This document shows positions 59,823 through 64,000 of a DNA stretch of 64,000 nucleotides, piece by piece. Position 1 is the stretch's first letter. Each line of letters begins with the position of its first letter. The position numbers and the translations under genes were made by a program. Origin of the DNA: Chryseobacterium shigense. Lineage in GTDB: Bacteria; Bacteroidota; Bacteroidia; Flavobacteriales; Weeksellaceae. The DNA is taken from the NCBI RefSeq assembly GCF_014207845.1, contig NZ_JACHLC010000003.1:186001-250000 (forward strand), read 5' to 3'. Under the pieces are notes generated by a model. The model did not search any database. It was not told the DNA's origin and saw only the letters and a program-made list of their open reading frames with translations.

Positions 59823-61199
59823 ATGCAACTGTACAACACCTTAAGCGCAGAAGAAAGAGCTCAGCTTATTGATGAAGCCGGTGAGGAACGCCTTACATTG
59901 TCTTTCTATGCGTATGCCAAAATTGAAGATCCCAAAAAATTTCGCGATGAACTATTTATAGCCTGGAATGCACTTGATGCACTTGGCCGTATTTATGTTG
60001 CTCATGAAGGCATTAACGCTCAGATGAGTGTTCCTGCAGACCAGTTTGAGGCTTTTCGGGATACGCTGGAAGTTTATGATTTTATGAAAGGAATCCGTTT
60101 GAATGTAGCGGTTGAACAGGACAATCATTCTTTTTTAAAACTGACCATAAAAGTAAGACACAAAATTGTTGCTGACGGTTTGAATGATGATACTTTTGAT
60201 GTTACCAATAAAGGAATCCATTTAAAAGCACAGGAATTTAATAATATGCTTGAAGATCCGAATACTATTGTAGTGGATTTCAGGAATCATTACGAAAGTG
60301 AAGTAGGGCATTTTGAAGGGGCTATTACCCCTGATGTGGAAAATTTCAGGGAAAGTCTGCCAATTATCAATGAGCAGTTACAGGATTTTAAAGAAGATAA
60401 AAACCTGCTGATGTACTGTACAGGGGGAATTCGTTGTGAAAAAGCGAGTGCCTACTTCAAGCATCAGGGTTTTAAGAATGTTTTCCAGCTGGAAGGAGGA
60501 ATTATTGAATATACCCGCCAGATAAAAGAGGAAGACATAAAAAGTAAGTTCATTGGTAAAAACTTTGTTTTTGATCACCGTTTGGGAGAGAGAATTACAG
60601 ACGATATCATTGCACAGTGCCATCAGTGTGGAAAACCTTGCGATGACCATACGAATTGTGCCAATGATGCCTGTCATTTATTATTTATCCAATGTGATGA
60701 ATGTAAAGCTGCGATGGAAAACTGCTGTTCTACAGAATGCCAGGAAACCATACATTTGCCATGGGATGAACAGGTGAAATTAAGAAAAGGACTTCAGGTT
60801 GGGAACAAGGTTTTCAGAAAAGGAAAATCGGATGCTTTGAAATTCAAAAATTCGGGAGATTTATCAACCCAGCCTTTAGGGAAAGCTACAATGGCTGAAA
60901 CAAAAGATATTCGTCAGAAAATAAAAGTTAAAAAGACATTAATCGGAAAGGCGGAACATTATTATTCAAAATCAAAAATCGCCCAGTTCCTGATTGAAAA
61001 CAAAGAACTTTCAGTTGGAGATAAGGTTTTGATTTCAGGACCAACAACAGGTGATCAGGAGGTTACAATTACGCAGATTTATGCAAACGGAGGACCTTGT
61101 GAAACTGCAAAAACAGGTGATCAGATTACTTTTGAACTTCCTTTCAGAGTTCGTCTGTCTGACAAATTATATAAAATTGCACAAACTGAAAACGCATAA
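59823..61199 (+). CDS. trhO: tRNA uridine(34) hydroxylase TrhO (rhodanese family)
   Basis: 458 residues. Oxygen-dependent hydroxylation of uridine-34 in some tRNAs, the first step towards 5-(carboxy)methoxyuridine. An N-terminal UPF0176/YceA-type domain (SFYAYAKIEDPKKFRDELFI, IYVAHEGINAQMS) precedes a rhodanese domain with the active-site loop MYCTGGIRCEKASAY. A Cys-rich region follows (CHQCGKPCDDHTNCAN, CDECKAAMENCCS), probably a zinc site. Family features match; the C-terminal 100-residue extension with TLIGKAEHYYSKSKIAQF is the longer Bacteroidota form. Followed after 3 bases by the 5-FCL gene. Confidence 0.93.
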   Translation: MQLYNTLSAEERAQLIDEAGEERLTLSFYAYAKIEDPKKFRDELFIAWNALDALGRIYVAHEGINAQMSVPADQFEAFRDTLEVYDFMKGIRLNVAVEQDNHSFLKLTIKVRHKIVADGLNDDTFDVTNKGIHLKAQEFNNMLEDPNTIVVDFRNHYESEVGHFEGAITPDVENFRESLPIINEQLQDFKEDKNLLMYCTGGIRCEKASAYFKHQGFKNVFQLEGGIIEYTRQIKEEDIKSKFIGKNFVFDHRLGERITDDIIAQCHQCGKPCDDHTNCANDACHLLFIQCDECKAAMENCCSTECQETIHLPWDEQVKLRKGLQVGNKVFRKGKSDALKFKNSGDLSTQPLGKATMAETKDIRQKIKVKKTLIGKAEHYYSKSKIAQFLIENKELSVGDKVLISGPTTGDQEVTITQIYANGGPCETAKTGDQITFELPFRVRLSDKLYKIAQTENA

Positions 61200-61202
61200 G
61201 CC

Positions 61203-61778
61203 ATGTTAAAAGCTGAGCTTAGAAAAGAATATATGCAAAAAAGAAAAGCCTTGTCAGTAGATGAGGCTTTTCTGTTATCTGAAAAAATACTTAAGAACTT
61301 CCTGGATTATTTTAAACCCGAAACAGGCCAGAAAGTACATATTTTCCTTCCGATTAAAAAGTTTAAAGAGATTGATACAAAAATCTTTATTGAGGCTTTC
61401 CTGGATAAAAATATGCATGTTTTTGTACCTAAAGTCGTTGCAGGAAACCTGTTCTCAGTAGAAATTAATAGTGAAACAGCATTTGAAACCAGTGAATGGG
61501 GAATTCCGGAGCCTGTTTCTAATGAAGATTCCGGGGAGCAGCACTTTGATTATGTAATTACTCCTTTGCTTTACTGTGACGGCAGAGGAAACAGGATAGG
61601 CTATGGAAAAGGTTTTTACGATGCGTTTTTCCAAAGTATTTCCGAGACATCCAGAAAAATTGGTGTCAATTATTTCAATCCTGATGAGAGAATTGATGAT
61701 GTATGGGAAAATGATATTCCTTTAGACTATTTGGTTACTCCAACAGAGGTGCTGTCTTTCTTTACCGGATCAGAGTAG
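61203..61778 (+). CDS. 5-formyltetrahydrofolate cyclo-ligase
   Basis: 191 residues. ATP-dependent conversion of 5-formyl-THF to 5,10-methenyl-THF. N-terminal LRKEYMQKRKALSVDEAFLL carries the phosphate-binding basic residues. The family signature YCDGRGNRIGYGKGFYDAFF lies at about 123-142, ending in the usual GYGKGFYD motif. It starts 3 bases after trhO and is probably co-transcribed with it. Its last 52 bases overlap the 3' end of a gene on the opposite strand. Confidence 0.95.
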   Translation: MLKAELRKEYMQKRKALSVDEAFLLSEKILKNFLDYFKPETGQKVHIFLPIKKFKEIDTKIFIEAFLDKNMHVFVPKVVAGNLFSVEINSETAFETSEWGIPEPVSNEDSGEQHFDYVITPLLYCDGRGNRIGYGKGFYDAFFQSISETSRKIGVNYFNPDERIDDVWENDIPLDYLVTPTEVLSFFTGSE

Positions 61779-62308
61779 AAATCCAGGAAATAGAATTTAA
61801 ATTCTTTCTTGATCATTGGGGTGGAAAGCAAAATATACTGTGCATTTTTCTCAAAAGTTCCCAAAGATTTATTTTTTGCATCAAAATATTCAAGATTGAA
61901 GCGGGCATAATCCAGTGTATCTTTTTTATAGAATTCTTTATACACGTTCAGGCTGTTTACTTTCACGGATTTTACTTTCAGGCTGTCCAGCTCTCTGAAC
62001 AGGTTTTTAAAAGTTGCGGAATCCGGTTTATGAAAATAGCTTTCCATTTGGGAATAAATGAACGAATCTACTTCTGTATTTCTATTGCCGGAAAGATATA
62101 GGGTGGAGAGGTCCAGAAGTTCCTGTACTTTCTGCTTGGTAATGGAGTTTATGGCCTGCATACTATCCATCTGTACAGCAGGATAGCTTTTTACATTGTT
62201 GCTGTTTCTTAGCATATCCAGATCGCTTACTTCTCTCTTTTTATTATTGCAGGAAACAAATGCTAAAAAAAGTAATGCGAAAATTAAAAAATTATTTATT
62301 CTTTTCAT
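61727..62308 (-). CDS. Small lipoprotein of unknown function
   Basis: 193 residues with lipobox FVSC (Cys20) followed by NNKKREVSD. The mature part is mostly helical, then a beta segment (YAQRFNLEYF-like YARFNLEYFDAKNKSLGTFE, QYILLSTPMIKKEFKFYFLD). No family recognised. Its end overlaps the 5-FCL gene by 52 bases tail to tail. Its start overlaps the end of the upstream 393-residue gene by 17 bases, so the two minus-strand genes are translationally coupled and may work together. Confidence 0.65.
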   Translation of the reverse strand: MKRINNFLIFALLFLAFVSCNNKKREVSDLDMLRNSNNVKSYPAVQMDSMQAINSITKQKVQELLDLSTLYLSGNRNTEVDSFIYSQMESYFHKPDSATFKNLFRELDSLKVKSVKVNSLNVYKEFYKKDTLDYARFNLEYFDAKNKSLGTFEKNAQYILLSTPMIKKEFKFYFLDFYSDPVKKDSTSVGVTK

Positions 62309-63473
62309 CTGTAGATGCGATTTTAAATTTGATGGATACTATTTTTCCTTTACTGTCCTTTTTCATCTCTATAACACTGAGGTTTTTCAGAGATGTGGTA
62401 GGGGTTGTAACGAGTGTAATATATTTTTGCTTATCAAGCCTTTCTATACCATAAGTATTATTGTCGTATACCTGGTAAATCACTGCATTATTGCTGATAA
62501 GGCTTTCCAATTGATTTCTTTTCTGTTTAATAAGGGCAACCTGTTCTGCAGAAGTTCCGCCTTTTACATCTTTAATTGAGAAATAATAGGCTGCCATTTT
62601 ATAATCATCCGGTTTCAGCTCTATCTTTTCCTCTTCAGGGGCATTTTCCAGATTCCGGTTAACCTCCAACGGCTCATAGAAGGGAGCACTGATCCTCATT
62701 TTCAGGTTTTTATCTTTGGTAGAGTAGAGGAAACATTCTCCGGGCTTTATTTTATACATAATCGGAGATTCATTTTCTTTGATGACCATAATATCTAATG
62801 TATTGATCACATTAACACTGCGGTCTTTGTCTATAAAGCAGTATTTATAAGTTTTTGAGAATATTTCGTCTTTAAAACCAAGAACTCCGGTAACGGCAAT
62901 TAAAATGGTCGTAACAATAGCCCATGCATTTTTTTTGAGTAAATTTTTTCTTGAAACAGACGGTTGTGTTTCAACCGTGGATAATGTTACTTCTTTTTCT
63001 TTAATTGGCTGGTTATCAGTATTTGATTTTTGTAAATCAGTGTTTTCCTGAGGCTGAAACTCTATTTTTTTTGCCGGAATTTCAGTTTTTGGAATTTCAG
63101 GGGATAAGGATACTGTTTTTTCCAGTTCTTCGATGTCTTCCTGCTCAGAATCTTCATTTTCCTGCAGTAATTCTCCCGCAAAAAGATGCTGTTTTTTGAA
63201 GTCGTACCAAGATTCGTATCCTGCATAAACACTCAGTAAATTGAGCATGTCAATTCGGGGTAGCTTGGTAACCGGTGAAGTTTTAAAATAGGTGTAAAAA
63301 GATTTTTCGCTGATGTTGCCTTTCGCCTTTTTTCGAAGATCCTCCTGGAAATATATGATATCTATCCCTTTCCATTTTGAAATTTCATCCTGGGAAGGGG
63401 TAGATTTTTTTAAATATTCTGTTTGAACGTCTTTTTTTAGCTGTTCAAAGTGTAATAGATCTAAATCTGTCAA
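62292..63473 (-). CDS. Single-pass membrane protein with cytoplasmic HTH-like N-terminus
   Basis: 393 residues. The N-terminal 110 are soluble and helical (FEQLKKDVQTEYLKKSTPSQ, KSFYTYFKTSPVTKLPRIDM, LLSVYAGYESWYDF). An acidic, Pro/Gln-rich linker follows, then one transmembrane helix (AWAIVTTILIAVTGVLGF, about 186-203) and a periplasmic beta-rich domain (SPIMYKIKPGECFLYSTKDK). The layout recalls membrane-anchored regulators or anti-sigma-like proteins, but no defined domain was recognised. Overlaps the downstream lipoprotein gene by 17 bases. Promoter box at 63533. Confidence 0.65.
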   Translation of the reverse strand: MTDLDLLHFEQLKKDVQTEYLKKSTPSQDEISKWKGIDIIYFQEDLRKKAKGNISEKSFYTYFKTSPVTKLPRIDMLNLLSVYAGYESWYDFKKQHLFAGELLQENEDSEQEDIEELEKTVSLSPEIPKTEIPAKKIEFQPQENTDLQKSNTDNQPIKEKEVTLSTVETQPSVSRKNLLKKNAWAIVTTILIAVTGVLGFKDEIFSKTYKYCFIDKDRSVNVINTLDIMVIKENESPIMYKIKPGECFLYSTKDKNLKMRISAPFYEPLEVNRNLENAPEEEKIELKPDDYKMAAYYFSIKDVKGGTSAEQVALIKQKRNQLESLISNNAVIYQVYDNNTYGIERLDKQKYITLVTTPTTSLKNLSVIEMKKDSKGKIVSIKFKIASTDEKNK

Positions 63474-63532
63474 TTTTTATTAAATGATTAAATTGTTGAT
63501 TATCAGTATTGTTTTTTTGTAAAATGATTTTA

Positions 63533-63540
63533 CAAATGTA
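63533..63540 (-). promoter_or_regulatory. Bacteroidota -7 promoter box for the membrane protein/lipoprotein pair
   Basis: Minus strand reads TACATTTG, exact TAnnTTTG, 59 bases before the ATG at 63473. Confidence 0.5.
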
Positions 63541-63578
63541 TTACAATTATTTTTCATAAACAACTTTTGTATCTGCTC

Positions 63579-63586
63579 TACCTTTG
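63579..63586 (+). promoter_or_regulatory. Bacteroidota -7 promoter box for the Ala-rich lipoprotein
   Basis: TACCTTTG, exact TAnnTTTG, 69 bases before the ATG at 63656. Confidence 0.5.
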
Positions 63587-63655
63587 TCTTGTTCAAATAA
63601 CAGAACAGAAGAAAATTTATAAAAACAATATTAACAAAATTAAATTTAATTTATT

Positions 63656-63997
63656 ATGAAAAAGTCATTATTCGTAGCTGCTATCGCTGCAATCTCTCTA
63701 GTTGCTTGTAAAAAAACTGAAACTACTTCTACTGAAGGAGCTACTGATTCTGCTGCTGCTAACGTAGCTGATTCTGCTGCTGTAGTTACAGATTCTGCTG
63801 CTAAAGTAATTGATTCAGCTGCTAACGTTGCTGTTGACGCTACTAAAGATGCTGCTGCTGCTACAACTGCTGCTGGTGTTGATGCTGCTAAAGCTACAAC
63901 TGAAGCTGCTGCTGACGCTGCTAAAGGTGCTGCTGATGCTGCTAAAGGAGCTGCAAAAGATGCTGCTAAAGAAGTTAAAGACGCTGCTAAGAAATAA
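63656..63997 (+). CDS. Alanine-rich repeat lipoprotein
   Basis: 113 residues. Lipobox LVAC (Cys18) then KKTETTST. The mature part is nearly half alanine, with repeated DSAA-type units (ADSAAVVTDSAAKVIDSAAN) turning into KDAAKGAADAAK-type units. The pattern suggests one long amphipathic, LEA- or apolipophorin-like helix lying in the periplasm or on a membrane. Codons are strongly biased to GCT for Ala, suggesting high expression. Close relatives are frequent small lipoproteins in flavobacteria; function unknown. The stop lies three bases from the window end. Confidence 0.75.
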   Translation: MKKSLFVAAIAAISLVACKKTETTSTEGATDSAAANVADSAAVVTDSAAKVIDSAANVAVDATKDAAAATTAAGVDAAKATTEAAADAAKGAADAAKGAAKDAAKEVKDAAKK

Positions 63998-64000
63998 TTC

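Noticed and set aside
1..64000. CRISPR array, prophage or rRNA operon
   Set aside because: No regularly spaced repeats, no phage structural genes and no rRNA-like sequence were seen anywhere in the window.

Overview
This window looks like a chromosomal segment of a Chryseobacterium-like flavobacterium (Bacteroidota, Weeksellaceae). The reasons are: AT-rich DNA; two SusC/SusD pairs; many promoters with the Bacteroidota -7 box TAnnTTTG; type IX secretion (T9SS) C-terminal sorting domains; a bacillithiol synthase BshC; a GYDIA-type GHMP kinase; a flavobacterial two-domain LptD; and a CzcA efflux pump fused to its TolC-like channel, an arrangement typical of flavobacteria. The genus is inferred from protein style, not from a database match.

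Layout. 0.3-4.6 kb: a SusC/SusD nutrient uptake pair. 4.6-14.6 kb: housekeeping genes (small secreted protein, Porin_10-like porin, bshC, LysM/binding-fold protein, fabD, GHMP kinase, pckA). 14.7-16.2 kb: aroQ and a membrane-anchored AraC regulator, on the minus strand. 16.6-19.1 kb: a secreted surface protein and a three-gene cassette of small helix-turn-helix proteins. 19.3-24 kb: a second SusC/SusD operon behind a SAM-I riboswitch with its own terminator. 24.6-33.3 kb: a zinc/cadmium-type resistance block (Cys-rich DUF6660-like protein, CzcA-TolC fusion, CzcB-type adaptor, Fur-family repressor, P1B ATPase). Two of its promoters carry the same operator, TGCAAT-N3-ATTGCA, at the same spacing. 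33.5-36.2 kb: YHS lipoprotein, SCO protein and exported superoxide dismutase between two paralogous small Cys proteins. 36.5-43 kb: an mbnP-mbnH-barrel copper locus whose mbnP is split by a 3.74-kb IS1595-family transposon.

43.0-50.3 kb: a vitamin B12 uptake operon (cobalamin riboswitch, BtuB-like receptor, BtuG-like beta-propeller lipoprotein, a second surface lipoprotein and a T9SS-exported protein). 50.4-51.8 kb: an azoreductase-like flavoprotein, a transporter tail remnant and a Crp-family regulator. 51.9-52.9 kb: three tRNA-Glu genes with rpsT. 53-63.9 kb: cell-envelope and housekeeping genes (amidase, lptD, ridA, Do-type protease, trhO, 5-FCL) and small lipoproteins.

The most unusual structure is the IS1595-family element. 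Its 27-bp terminal repeats match at 24 positions and it has made an exact 8-bp target duplication, AAAAATAA. Removing the element plus one copy of the duplication restores mbnP in frame. Besides the transposase it carries a T9SS-secreted protein and four small unknown genes. It also carries a roughly 116-nt imperfect palindrome whose nested paired boxes resemble a folded integron attC site.
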